Origin: Streptomyces violens
GTDB taxonomy: Bacteria > Actinomycetota > Actinomycetes > Streptomycetales > Streptomycetaceae
Direction of reading: 5' to 3'
Length of the DNA stretch: 64,000 nucleotides
Assembly (NCBI RefSeq): GCF_000717745.1
Contig: NZ_JOBH01000003.1
Coordinates: 1-64,000, forward strand
Shown: in pieces, positions 17,386 to 25,002 of the stretch
Layout of the letters: every line of letters begins with the position of its first letter
How positions within the stretch are numbered: position 1 is the first letter of the stretch
Translations under genes and position numbers: made by a program
The notes under the pieces: generated by a model
What the model saw: only the letters and a program-made list of their open reading frames with translations
Database searches by the model: none
Told to the model about the DNA's origin: nothing

Positions 17386-18063
17386 ATGCAGAGCGAACTC
17401 TTCTCGTCCGAGAACTTGGTCACCCCGGCGACCGCCCCCGGCATGACCCTGCAGAACACCAAGTCGATCAAGTACGCGGTGGACGGCGAGTGCTACGCGC
17501 GCCAGGGCTCGATGGTCGCCTTCCGCGGCAACCTGCAGTTCGAGAAGCAGGGCCAGGGGGTGGGCAAGTTCCTCAAGCGCGCGGTCACGGGCGAGGGGCT
17601 GGCTCTGATGGCAGTGCGCGGCCAGGGGGAGGTGTGGTTCGCGCACGAAGCCCAGAACTGCTTCATCGTCGACCTCGCCCCCGGGGACAGCATCACCCTC
17701 AACGGCCGCAACATCCTGTGCTTCGACGCCACGCTGTCCTACGAGATAAAGGTCGTGAAGGGCGCCGGAATGACCGGCGGCGGGCTCTTCAACTCCGTAT
17801 TCAGCGGGCACGGCCAGCTCGGCGTGATGTGCGAGGGCAACCCGATCGTCATCCCCGTCAGCCCACAGCTCCCGGTCTTCGTGGACACCGACGCGGTGGT
17901 CGGCTGGAGCGCCGCGCTGAAGACCTCGCTGCACCGCTCCCAGAGCGTCGGGTCGATGATCCGCGGCGGCTCGGGCGAGGCCGTCCAGCTGCGCCTGGAC
18001 GGCGAGGGGTTCGTGGTCGTCCGGCCCAGCGAGGCGAAGCCCGCCCAGTCCTCGAACGGCTGA
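17386..18063 (+). CDS. AIM24-family protein
   Basis: A 225-residue beta-rich protein of the AIM24/TRAP-like family. Visible signs are MVAFRGNLQFE, GEGLALMAVRGQGEVWFAHEAQ, IVDLAPGDSITLNGRNILCFD, GGLFNSVFSGHGQLGVMCEGNP and the end WSAALKTSL...GSGEAVQL. Each strand carries the spaced glycines of this double-beta-helix fold. It is cytoplasmic with no signal peptide. The role in bacteria is unknown. It is 51 bp upstream of an ABC ATPase gene on the same strand, so co-transcription is likely. The ATG at 17386 follows a weak site; the GGAGG run lies slightly far upstream. Confidence 0.85.
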   Translation: MQSELFSSENLVTPATAPGMTLQNTKSIKYAVDGECYARQGSMVAFRGNLQFEKQGQGVGKFLKRAVTGEGLALMAVRGQGEVWFAHEAQNCFIVDLAPGDSITLNGRNILCFDATLSYEIKVVKGAGMTGGGLFNSVFSGHGQLGVMCEGNPIVIPVSPQLPVFVDTDAVVGWSAALKTSLHRSQSVGSMIRGGSGEAVQLRLDGEGFVVVRPSEAKPAQSSNG

Positions 18064-18114
18064 GGCACGGGGAGGGGCACTGAGGCGGACACCGGTACGA
18101 AGGCGGACACCGGA

Positions 18115-19011
18115 ATGAAGCTGCACAAGGTGGGGCGGCGCTACGGGCTGCGCGGCCCCTGGGTGCTGCGCGACGTCGACCTCGAAGTGCCGCGCGCGTC
18201 CCTGCTGCGCATCGAGGGCACGAACGGCAGTGGCAAGTCCACGCTGCTCCGCCTCTTCGCCGGGATCGACGCACCGAGTACGGGCCGCGTCACAGGACGC
18301 CCGCGCGCCGCGTACGTACCGGAGCGCTTCCCCGCAGCGCTGCCCTTCACGGCCCTGGAGTACCTCGGCCACCTCGGGTGTGTCCACGGGCTGCGCGGTG
18401 CCGCGCCGGCCCGCCGGGCCACCGAGTGGCTGGAGCGCTTCGGGGCGGCGGGGCACGCCCGTACGCCGCTCGCCGAGCTCTCCAAGGGCACCAGCCAGAA
18501 GGTCGCCGTCGTCCAGGCGCTGCTCGCCGAGCCCGAACTGCTCGTCCTGGACGAGGCGTGGACCGGCCTGGACGGCACGGCGCGCGGGACGCTCGACCGC
18601 GCCGTGGCCGAGCGCGTCGCGGCCGGCGGCACCGTCGTGTTCGTCGACCACGACCCGGCGCGCCTGGCCGGAGCCGCGGACGCCTGCTACCGGCTCGTGG
18701 ACGCGGGCCTGCGCCCGTATGACGCGCATCCGTATGCGGCGCGCGCCACCCCGGGGCCATGCGTCACCGTGGTGGCGCAGGGCCCGCCCGGGGCCGTCCC
18801 GCCGCCCGGCCTTCCGGGCGCACCCGTCACCGTGCCCGGCCCGGACGGCACGACCCGGCTCACCGTCCCCGCCGCGCACTCGGACACGCTGCTGCACGCC
18901 CTCCTCACGGCCCGTCCGCCCTGGCACATCCACGCCGTGGCCCCCGAGAGCGCCCACTCAGCCGACCCAGCCCACCCCGCCCAGACCGCACCGAGGCCCG
19001 ATACCCCGTGA
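18115..19011 (+). CDS. ABC transporter ATP-binding protein
   Basis: A 298-residue ATPase. Walker A is GTNGSGKST (about residues 33-41), the signature is LSKGTSQKVAVVQALL (about 122-137), Walker B is LLVLDEAWTGLD and the H-loop is VDHD. The ABC core ends near residue 200. The remaining about 100 residues form an unusual C-terminal extension (VTVVAQGPPGAVPPPG...LHAVAPES) that is Pro/Gly rich. It is translationally coupled (GTGA) to a small membrane protein downstream, so the pair probably forms a simple efflux-type transporter with unknown cargo. Confidence 0.87.
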   Translation: MKLHKVGRRYGLRGPWVLRDVDLEVPRASLLRIEGTNGSGKSTLLRLFAGIDAPSTGRVTGRPRAAYVPERFPAALPFTALEYLGHLGCVHGLRGAAPARRATEWLERFGAAGHARTPLAELSKGTSQKVAVVQALLAEPELLVLDEAWTGLDGTARGTLDRAVAERVAAGGTVVFVDHDPARLAGAADACYRLVDAGLRPYDAHPYAARATPGPCVTVVAQGPPGAVPPPGLPGAPVTVPGPDGTTRLTVPAAHSDTLLHALLTARPPWHIHAVAPESAHSADPAHPAQTAPRPDTP

Positions 19012-19676
19012 TCCCGCTGCTCCGCTATCAGTTCGCGCTGCTCATCGGCTCGCACCGCTGGCTGCCGCCCGCCCTCCTGTACGCCGCCTTCGTGGCGATC
19101 GGCATCCGGGCCGGGGATCCGGTGCTCGACGGGTACGGGTACGCCGCCGCCCCGCTGCTGCCCGTGGCCGTATGGCTCGTACGGGCCTGCGTGACCGGCG
19201 AACCGCCCGCGGCACGGGCCTGCACCGCGGCGGCCGCGGGGCCCGGCCGCGCGCACCTGGCGGCCGTCCTGACCGCCGCGCTGGCCACGACGGTCCTCGG
19301 GGCGCTCGGTACGGGCTTCGTCGCGCTGGTCTCCGACCCGCACAGCGCCGATCACCGCACCGTCGTACCGATGGGGCCCGCGGCCCTCGCCGGGGCGCTC
19401 ACGGCGCTCTCCTGCGTCCTGCTGGGCACGGCAGCCGGCGCGCTGGCCAACCGGCCGGTGCTGCGCAGTGCGGGATGGGCGGTCCCCACGGGTGCGCTGG
19501 CCGCCCTGCTGCTGCTCGTGACCGCGGCCTCACCCGCGAACGCCGCGGTCAGCGGCCTGGTCACCGGCTCGGCCCACGGCACGGTGACCATTCCCTGGCT
19601 GCCGCTGGGCGCGGCCGCGCTGATCGCCGCCGCGGCTGTCACGGCGGCCTGTACGCTCAGCTCCCGGCGTACCTGA
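19008..19676 (+). CDS. ABC transporter membrane subunit (hypothetical membrane protein)
   Basis: A 222-residue hydrophobic protein with about six predicted transmembrane segments and no soluble domain. It starts at a GTG overlapping the ATPase stop codon (GTGA), so it is the likely permease half of that transporter. The N-terminus LLRYQFALLIGSHRWLPP resembles ABC-2-type permease beginnings. No substrate can be assigned. Confidence 0.78.
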   Translation: MIPLLRYQFALLIGSHRWLPPALLYAAFVAIGIRAGDPVLDGYGYAAAPLLPVAVWLVRACVTGEPPAARACTAAAAGPGRAHLAAVLTAALATTVLGALGTGFVALVSDPHSADHRTVVPMGPAALAGALTALSCVLLGTAAGALANRPVLRSAGWAVPTGALAALLLLVTAASPANAAVSGLVTGSAHGTVTIPWLPLGAAALIAAAAVTAACTLSSRRT

Positions 19677-19723
19677 GCCGGCTCCCGGCGTACCCGAGCG
19701 GCAACGCCAGTAGGCTCGGGACC

Positions 19724-19882
19724 ATGCCGCCCGCCACCCAGCACCCCGCGCCCGAAGACGCACCGCTCGCCGAGTGCGTCCTGTGCCGTGAGCCGACCGA
19801 GTACCCGGAGAGCACTCCGGGCATCGTCCTGTGCCCGGTCTGCGAGTGGCAGGAAGCCCAACGCACCGCCTGTTCGGGCTAG
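19724..19882 (+). CDS. 52-residue zinc-ribbon-like miniprotein
   Basis: A very short gene encoding 52 residues with two Cys pairs, ECVLCREP and VLCPVCEW, a clear rubredoxin/zinc-ribbon arrangement. The N-terminal 15 residues are Pro/Ala-rich. The ATG at 19724 is 47 bp after the permease gene on the same strand. Its stop codon lies at the loop edge of a long terminator hairpin. The function is unknown; zinc binding is inferred from the paired CxxC motifs. Coding G+C bias and the intact motif support it being real. Confidence 0.65.
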   Translation: MPPATQHPAPEDAPLAECVLCREPTEYPESTPGIVLCPVCEWQEAQRTACSG

Positions 19883-19907
19883 CGGATCAGCCCGTACAGG
19901 CGGTGCG
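19862..19907. terminator. Strong bidirectional terminator overlapping the miniprotein 3' end
   Basis: A 19-bp stem with a single mismatch: arm CGCACCGCCTGTTCGGGCT (19862-19880), an 8-nt loop, and the matching arm at 19889-19907. The left arm is coding sequence of the miniprotein and contains the first base of its stop codon. The convergent phosphatase gene ends 50 bp beyond. It is expected to end transcription from both sides. Confidence 0.75.
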
Positions 19908-19956
19908 CGCGCTCAGCCTCGAAGGGCCGCTCGGCCCCGAAGGGCGGTGATCACGG

Positions 19957-21318
19957 TCAGAACGGTCCCGTCACCGCGAACGTCGTCCCCGGCGTGTAGC
20001 AGTTCACGTACATCGTGCGCCCGTCCGGCGCGAAGGTGACGCCCGCGAACTCGCCCCACTCCGGCTCCTCCGGCGTCCCGATGTTCTGCCGGCCGCGCGC
20101 CATCGGGTACACCTCGCCCTTCCGCGTCAGTCCGAAGACGTGCTGCGCGCCCTCTCCGTCCTCGCACACCATCAGGCCGCCGCTGGGCGCCAGGCAGATG
20201 TTGTCGGGGGACTCGCCGGGCAGCTGCAGATCGCTGTCCGGACCGAAGACGACCACCAGCGTCAGACAGCGCGCCTTCGGGTCGTACTTCCACACCTGCC
20301 CGTAGTGGTCGTCGGCCGAGCCCTCCTCCCGGTGCGCGAAGCTGGACACGAAGTACACACAGGAGCCGCCCCAGTAGCAGCCCTCCAGCTTCTGGGCGTG
20401 CGTGATGCCCTTCGTACCGAAGTCCTGGAAGCGGATGGGCGTCTGCTTCGCGAGCGGGTCCGGGACGTCCACCCACTCGATGCGCTCGAACGTCGCGCCC
20501 GTCTCCTTGATGGCGGAGAGGTCCTTCACCCCCGGTACGCGCATCGCCTGCAGGCGGCCGCCCGCGCGCAGCGAACCGGTGCCGCCCAGCGGCTTGTTCG
20601 GGTGGAAGCGGTAGAAGAGCCCGAACGGCTTCTCGAAGGCGTCCTCGGTCTCGTAGACCGTGCCGTCCCGGGGGTCGACCGCGATCGCCTCGTGCTGGAA
20701 GCGGCCCATGTCCGTGAGGGGCACGGCCCCGGTGCGCCGCGGGTCGTACGGGTCGACCTCGAAGATGAAGCCGTGGTCCTTGGTGTAGCCCTGCTCGCCC
20801 GCCTTGAACTCGGTCTCCTCGCAGGTCAGCCAGGTGTTCCAGGGGGTGGGGCCGCCCGCGCAGTTGGTGGAGGTACCGGCTATGGCGACGCGCTCGGAGA
20901 CCACCTCGTTGTGCGCGTCGACCTCGATGGCCGTACAGCCGCCCTCGGCCTTCGGGTCGTAGGTGATGCCGGGCACGGTGGGCACGGCGGAGCGGGACTT
21001 CTGGCGGTTCTCGTGGTTGCGCACCAGGTGGGTGTGGCCCCGGCGGCCGCGGAAGGCCGCCATGCCGTCGCAGTTGCTCGGTACCTTGCCCTCACCGGAG
21101 AGCAGCGGGGAGCCCTCCCGGGACAGCACCTTGTAGCGGAAGCCCTTCGGGAGGTCGAGCAGGCCGTCCGGGTCGGGAACCAGCGGTCCGTAACCGCTCC
21201 GGCCCGTCGACTGGGCGACAGCGGTACCGGCGAAGATCTCCGAGACGGCGCCGGAGAAGGCGATTCCCGCCCCCACCGCGCCGGTTCTTGCAAGGATCTG
21301 ACGTCGTGTTGTGGACAT
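19957..21318 (-). CDS. PhoX-family (DUF839) phosphatase, Tat-exported
   Basis: A 453-residue protein with a twin-arginine signal (TTRRQILARTGAVGAGIAFSG). Conserved DUF839 blocks are present: GHTHLVRNHE, TSTNCAGGPTPWNTWLTCEE, GRFQHEAIAVDPRDGTVYETED and FAPDGRTMYVNCYTPGTTFAV. PhoX enzymes are extracellular Fe3+/Ca2+ phosphomonoesterases; the Glu and Asp/Asn residues that bind those metals lie in these blocks. The ATG at 21318 follows GGGAG. Phosphate control would be expected, but no clean PHO box is seen upstream. Streptomyces carry several homologues, so the physiological substrate is not certain. Confidence 0.82.
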   Translation of the reverse strand: MSTTRRQILARTGAVGAGIAFSGAVSEIFAGTAVAQSTGRSGYGPLVPDPDGLLDLPKGFRYKVLSREGSPLLSGEGKVPSNCDGMAAFRGRRGHTHLVRNHENRQKSRSAVPTVPGITYDPKAEGGCTAIEVDAHNEVVSERVAIAGTSTNCAGGPTPWNTWLTCEETEFKAGEQGYTKDHGFIFEVDPYDPRRTGAVPLTDMGRFQHEAIAVDPRDGTVYETEDAFEKPFGLFYRFHPNKPLGGTGSLRAGGRLQAMRVPGVKDLSAIKETGATFERIEWVDVPDPLAKQTPIRFQDFGTKGITHAQKLEGCYWGGSCVYFVSSFAHREEGSADDHYGQVWKYDPKARCLTLVVVFGPDSDLQLPGESPDNICLAPSGGLMVCEDGEGAQHVFGLTRKGEVYPMARGRQNIGTPEEPEWGEFAGVTFAPDGRTMYVNCYTPGTTFAVTGPF

Positions 21319-21347
21319 GAAGCAACTCCCTGCTGGCGGACAGGTGA

Positions 21348-21375
21348 TGTGACCGCATGTGTGTACCACGTCACA
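21348..21375. promoter_or_regulatory. Dyad TGTGAC-N16-GTCACA upstream of PhoX-type gene
   Basis: The half-sites TGTGAC (21348-21353) and GTCACA (21370-21375) form a perfect inverted repeat 30-57 bp upstream of the phosphatase start. The halves resemble CRP-type half-sites, but the spacing is too long for a standard CRP site. Possible operator of unknown factor. Confidence 0.4.
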
Positions 21376-21466
21376 AGGCCGCCGGGAACCACGCGCGTAG
21401 AGTGTCGTGGACCACCCCTGAAGGGCCTAGAGCCCGCCTCCGGGCCGCGCTCCGGCCATCCGGGGG

Positions 21467-22591
21467 CTACTGCTCCGTCAGCTGCTTCGCGTCCCGGGCG
21501 AGCGCCGTCAGCCGGGATATCGCGCGGAAGTACTTCTTGCGGTAGCCGCCCTTGAGCATCTCCTCGCTGAACAGCTCGTCGAACGGCTTGCCGGACGCCA
21601 GTACCGGCACCTCGCGGTCGTAGAGCCGGTCGGCCAGTACTACGAGGCGCAGCGCCGTGGACTGGTCCGGTACCGCCTGTACGTCCGTGAGGCAGACCGC
21701 CCGGATGTCGTCGCACATCGCGCCGTACCGGCTCGGGTGCACCTTGGAGAGGTGGTCCAGCAGCCCGGGGAAGTCGTCGAGCGAGGCGCCGGGCGTGGCG
21801 TACGCGACCCGGGTGACGGTGTCGTCGTCGAACGGCGCAGGCGCCTCGGGCAGCCCGCGGTGGCGGTAGTCCTCGCCATCGATGCGCAACGGCCGGAAGT
21901 GCGCGCTCAGGCCCTGGATCTCGCGCAGGAAGTCGGCGGCGGCGAAGCGGCCCTCACCGAGCTTGCCCGGCAGCGTGTTCGACGTGGCCGCCAGCGCCAC
22001 GCCGTGCTCGACCAGCTTGGCCAGCAGGGAGGAGACCAGCACGGTGTCACCGGGGTCGTCCAGCTCGAACTCGTCGATGCACAGCAGGCGGTGGCCACTG
22101 AGGGTGCGCACCGTCTCCTGGAAGCCGAGCGCGCCGACCAGGTTGGTCAGCTCCACGAAGGTGCCGAACGCCTTGAGCTCCGGTGCGGCCGGCGTGGCGT
22201 GCCACAGGGACGCCAGCAGGTGGGTCTTGCCGACGCCGTAGCCGCCGTCCAGATAGACGCCGCGCGGGCCCTGGGGCGCAGCGGGCTTCTTCGAGAACCA
22301 GCGCCGCTTGCCCCCCGAGGAGCTCGCGCCGCCCCCGATGCTCGCCGCGAAGGAGCTGAGCACCTGTACCGCCTCGGCCTGGCTGGGCTGCGCCGGGTCC
22401 GGGATGTACGTCTCGAAGCGCGCGCTCTGGAAGCGCGGCGGCGGCACCATCTCGGCGACCAGCCGGTCGGCGGGGACATGCGGGGCGCGCGCGGTGAGCG
22501 CGGCCGGGGCCGCGTCGTCCGAGGGGCCGACGGCGGCCTGGCCGGTTATCGGAGCGGGCTGCGAGGGCGACGAGGGCGTGGAAGGTGACAC
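21467..22591 (-). CDS. zapE: ZapE/AFG1-like AAA ATPase
   Basis: A P-loop ATPase of about 375 residues. Walker A is GGYGVGKTHLLASLWH, Walker B is LLCIDEFELDDPGDT, and the arginine-finger region is EGRFAAADFLREI. The C-terminus has the family motif DRLYDREVPVL..GKPFDELF and YRKKYFRAISRL. In Proteobacteria ZapE acts at the division site. Actinobacterial homologues have an added disordered N-terminus, as here. Two GTG starts are possible (22591 or 22615); neither has a strong ribosome site, and 22591 gives the more typical length. It is divergent from the reductase gene. Confidence 0.85.
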   Translation of the reverse strand: MSPSTPSSPSQPAPITGQAAVGPSDDAAPAALTARAPHVPADRLVAEMVPPPRFQSARFETYIPDPAQPSQAEAVQVLSSFAASIGGGASSSGGKRRWFSKKPAAPQGPRGVYLDGGYGVGKTHLLASLWHATPAAPELKAFGTFVELTNLVGALGFQETVRTLSGHRLLCIDEFELDDPGDTVLVSSLLAKLVEHGVALAATSNTLPGKLGEGRFAAADFLREIQGLSAHFRPLRIDGEDYRHRGLPEAPAPFDDDTVTRVAYATPGASLDDFPGLLDHLSKVHPSRYGAMCDDIRAVCLTDVQAVPDQSTALRLVVLADRLYDREVPVLASGKPFDELFSEEMLKGGYRKKYFRAISRLTALARDAKQLTEQ

Positions 22592-22678
22592 AGCGCTCAA
22601 GGGTAGTCGCTGCACGGCACGCGCCGGGCCGCTGAGCGAGGCATGTCACACGGCCGTCTCCGTGCCACACTGCGGCCT

Positions 22679-23545
22679 ATGCGACGTCTGTTCCCTTCTC
22701 CCGCCCAGTCCGTGCCGTCCGGAAGCGCATCGTCCCAAGGAACCGCCGGCGAAGCGGTGTCGTCGCCGCCGGACGGGTACCGGGAGTGGATGGAAGACCG
22801 GGAATGGACCTTGGACGAGCTGGCGGAGGCGTACGCGTATCCGGACGCGGCGGGCGCGGCAGCGGCCGGCACGGAGGCGTCGCACGGTTGGCTGCGGGCC
22901 AACATGGTGTCCTCGGTGGACGGCGCCGCGCACCATGAGGGCCGCTCGCAGCCCCTCTCGAGCGACGCCGACATGCGGATCTTCGGAGTGCTGCGCGGGC
23001 TGGCCGACGCGGTGATCGCCGGCGCCGAGACGGTGCGCCAGGAGGGGTACCGGCCGGCCAAGGCGCGCGAGGCGTTCGCCGCGCGCCGGGCGGCGGCCGG
23101 GCAGGGGCCCGCGCCGGCCATCGCCGTGGTGAGCGCGAGCCTGGACCTGGACTTCTCGCTGCCCCTCTTCACACAGCCGCTGGTGCCCACGGTCCTGCTG
23201 ACCGGTGCGGCCGCCGACGAGGGCCGGGTGAAGGCCGCACGGGCGGCCGGCGCCCAGGTGGTCTTCGCCGGGGAGGGCACGGGGGTGGACCCCGCACGGG
23301 TGACCGGCGCGCTCGCGGGCCTGGGGCTGACCCGGCTGCTGACGGAGGGCGGGCCGCGGCTGCTCGGCCAGTTCGCCGCGGCGGGCGCGCTGGACGAGCT
23401 GTGCCTGTCGCTGGCGCCGCTGGTGACGGTGGGGGACGCGCCGCGGATCATGAACGCACCCGGCCTGGCGGTACCGGAACGGTTCCGGCTGGCGTCCGTA
23501 CTGGAGGACGACGGATTCCTGTTCACCCGGTACAGCCGCCCATGA
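22679..23545 (+). CDS. RibD C-terminal-like pyrimidine reductase family protein
   Basis: A 288-residue protein with the riboflavin-type reductase fold (DHFR-like). Motifs are WLRANMVSSVDGAAHHEGRSQPLSS, DADMRIFGVLRGLADAVIAGAETVR and LLTEGGPRLLGQFAAAGALDELCLSLAPLV. Residues 1-50 are a variable extension. It lacks the deaminase half of RibD and is not in a riboflavin operon, so it is either a stand-alone reductase or an uncharacterised NADPH-dependent enzyme. The ATG at 22679 is shared with no other gene. Confidence 0.83.
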   Translation: MRRLFPSPAQSVPSGSASSQGTAGEAVSSPPDGYREWMEDREWTLDELAEAYAYPDAAGAAAAGTEASHGWLRANMVSSVDGAAHHEGRSQPLSSDADMRIFGVLRGLADAVIAGAETVRQEGYRPAKAREAFAARRAAAGQGPAPAIAVVSASLDLDFSLPLFTQPLVPTVLLTGAAADEGRVKAARAAGAQVVFAGEGTGVDPARVTGALAGLGLTRLLTEGGPRLLGQFAAAGALDELCLSLAPLVTVGDAPRIMNAPGLAVPERFRLASVLEDDGFLFTRYSRP

Positions 23546-23574
23546 ACCGTTTCACCCCAGCTCCCGGGCGTTCG

Positions 23575-23593
23575 GCGGAATTTCCCGTTCCGC
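23575..23593. terminator. Small hairpin after reductase gene
   Basis: GCGGAA and TTCCGC flank a 7-nt loop 30 bp beyond the reductase stop and about 120 bp before the next start. It may be a weak terminator or an operator. Confidence 0.35.
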
Positions 23594-23711
23594 TTAGCTT
23601 CCATTGGGCACACTGAAGGAACGAAGGCCCCGTTCTGGGACGGGGCAGGATGGTTTCTGTCGGACCACCGCTCCGTGGCGGTCCATGAAGCGGAGAAGAA
23701 GGGCGCCCGTC

Positions 23712-24203
23712 GTGTTCACGAGCGTATTGATGATCGAGAAGCCTCTGTCGCCCGCCGACGTGGAGTTCGTCACCACGCTGCACGGCGACGACGAGGTCTC
23801 CTTCGTCGTCCTCATGCAGCCGCGTGGCGAGCAGGACGTGCTGCTGCGGGCCATCGACGACGTCGCCCTCGGCGAGTTCGACGAGGCGGTGCGGGAGGGC
23901 GACGAGCCCGAGGGAGCGCAGGCGGAGCCGCCTGCGGAGCGGGCCCTGTCGCACACCCTGCAGCAGCTGCGGAACATGGGCGCCGAGGCCATCGGACAGG
24001 TGGTCGAGGATCATCCGCTGGACCTGTTGCGGTCGGTCGTCGACCAGACGGGCGCGGACGAGGTGATCGTGCTGACCGCCCCGCACTTCGTCGAGGAGTT
24101 CTTCCACCGCGACTGGGCGTCCCGCGCCCGCCACAAGGTCGGCGTGCCCGTACTGAAGCTGTTCGCGCACGCGCCCGGAGAGCCGGCGGGGGAGGCGGGC
24201 TAG
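23712..24203 (+). CDS. Hypothetical protein, small alpha/beta
   Basis: A 163-residue soluble protein starting at GTG 23712 (an alternative ATG is at 23730). It reads as repeated beta/alpha units: VSFVVLMQPRGEQDVLLRAID, ALSHTLQQLRNMGAEAIGQVVE and ADEVIVLTAPHFVEEFFHRDWASRARHKVGVPVLKLFAH. The last block resembles the C-terminal half of universal-stress or HUP-type folds. Homologues in Streptomyces have been labelled indole-3-glycerol phosphate synthase, but no TrpC active-site motif is visible, so that label looks wrong. The function is unknown. It converges with the ABC ATPase gene 18 bp away. Confidence 0.7.
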   Translation: MFTSVLMIEKPLSPADVEFVTTLHGDDEVSFVVLMQPRGEQDVLLRAIDDVALGEFDEAVREGDEPEGAQAEPPAERALSHTLQQLRNMGAEAIGQVVEDHPLDLLRSVVDQTGADEVIVLTAPHFVEEFFHRDWASRARHKVGVPVLKLFAHAPGEPAGEAG

Positions 24204-24221
24204 GAGCCCTCGGAGCCGCTC

Positions 24222-24908
24222 TCAGGCGCCCGCCGGCGCCCCGGCGCCGACCCGCCCGTCCCGTACTTCCACGACCGCGTCCACCGCGCCCAGGTGCGAC
24301 CGGTCGTGCGTGACGAGGACGGTCGCCGTGGCCCGCTGGTGGGTCAGCGTGGTCAGCAGGTCCAGGACGGCCGCGCCGCGCTCCTGGTCCAGCGCGCTCG
24401 TCGGCTCGTCGACCAGCAGGACGGCCGGGTCGTTCATCAGCGCCCGCGCGATGTTGATCCGCTGCCGCTGGCCGCCCGACAACTGGTGCGGCCGGCGGTC
24501 CGCCCGGTCGGCGAGCCCCACGGCGGCCAGCAGCTCCTTCGCCCGCGGCGCGGCCTTACGGGGCGAGCGCCCGTCCAGATGGGCCATCGCCTGCAACTGC
24601 TCGGCGGCGGTCAGCGAGGGCAGCAGGTTGGGCTGCTGGAAGACCATGCCGACCTTGTCGCGGCGGAGCGCGGTCAGCCGCGCCCGGCTCATCCCGGTGG
24701 TGCCGACGCCGTCGATCGTGACGGTGCCGCGGTCCGGAGTGATCAGGGTGGCGGCCACCGCCAGCAGGCTGGACTTCCCCGACCCCGAGGGGCCGAGTAC
24801 CGCGGTCATGGTGCCGGCGGGCACGTGCAGCGACACCGTGTCCAGCGCGGTCAGCCGGTTGCCGCCGTCGGGGTAAGTGAGGGTCACATCGGTCAGATCG
24901 AGGCTCAT
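24222..24908 (-). CDS. ABC transporter ATP-binding protein, MacB/LolD type
   Basis: A 228-residue ATPase. Walker A is GPSGSGKSS, the Q-loop is VFQQPNLLPSLTA, the signature is LSGGQRQRINIARALMNDP, Walker B is LLVDEPTSALD, and the H-loop is VTHD. This is the compact type that pairs with FtsX-like permeases in mechanotransmission transporters. It lies directly downstream of the FtsX-type permease on the same strand. Transporters of this kind next to LiaRS/DesRK-like two-component genes often defend against peptides or envelope damage. The ATG at 24908 has GGAGC upstream. Confidence 0.88.
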   Translation of the reverse strand: MSLDLTDVTLTYPDGGNRLTALDTVSLHVPAGTMTAVLGPSGSGKSSLLAVAATLITPDRGTVTIDGVGTTGMSRARLTALRRDKVGMVFQQPNLLPSLTAAEQLQAMAHLDGRSPRKAAPRAKELLAAVGLADRADRRPHQLSGGQRQRINIARALMNDPAVLLVDEPTSALDQERGAAVLDLLTTLTHQRATATVLVTHDRSHLGAVDAVVEVRDGRVGAGAPAGA

Positions 24909-24957
24909 CGGGCGCTCCACGGGGCGGTCGGTGCATTACGGGGACGGCGGCGGTGGC

Positions 24958-25002
24958 GCGTCATCGGGCGCTGCGTCACGGGGCGCTGCGTCATCGGGCG
25001 CT
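24958..25002. repeat. Three tandem 15-bp repeats spanning the permease stop codon
   Basis: The unit GCGTCATCGGGCGCT appears at 24958-24972 and 24988-25002, with a one-base variant at 24973-24987. On the coding strand each unit repeats the permease end including its TGA or TGA-like triplet. A shorter copy, TCATCGGGCGCT, is at the ATPase start (24905-24916), so the ATPase start and permease stop share the same sequence. Confidence 0.7.

Noticed and set aside
21348-21375. Canonical CRP site
   Set aside because: Half-sites match but the 16-bp spacing is too long for a normal CRP dimer; kept only as an unassigned dyad.
21319-21466. PHO box upstream of the PhoX-type gene
   Set aside because: Only loose similarity (GGTCACATCACC region); no two clean 11-bp repeats were found.
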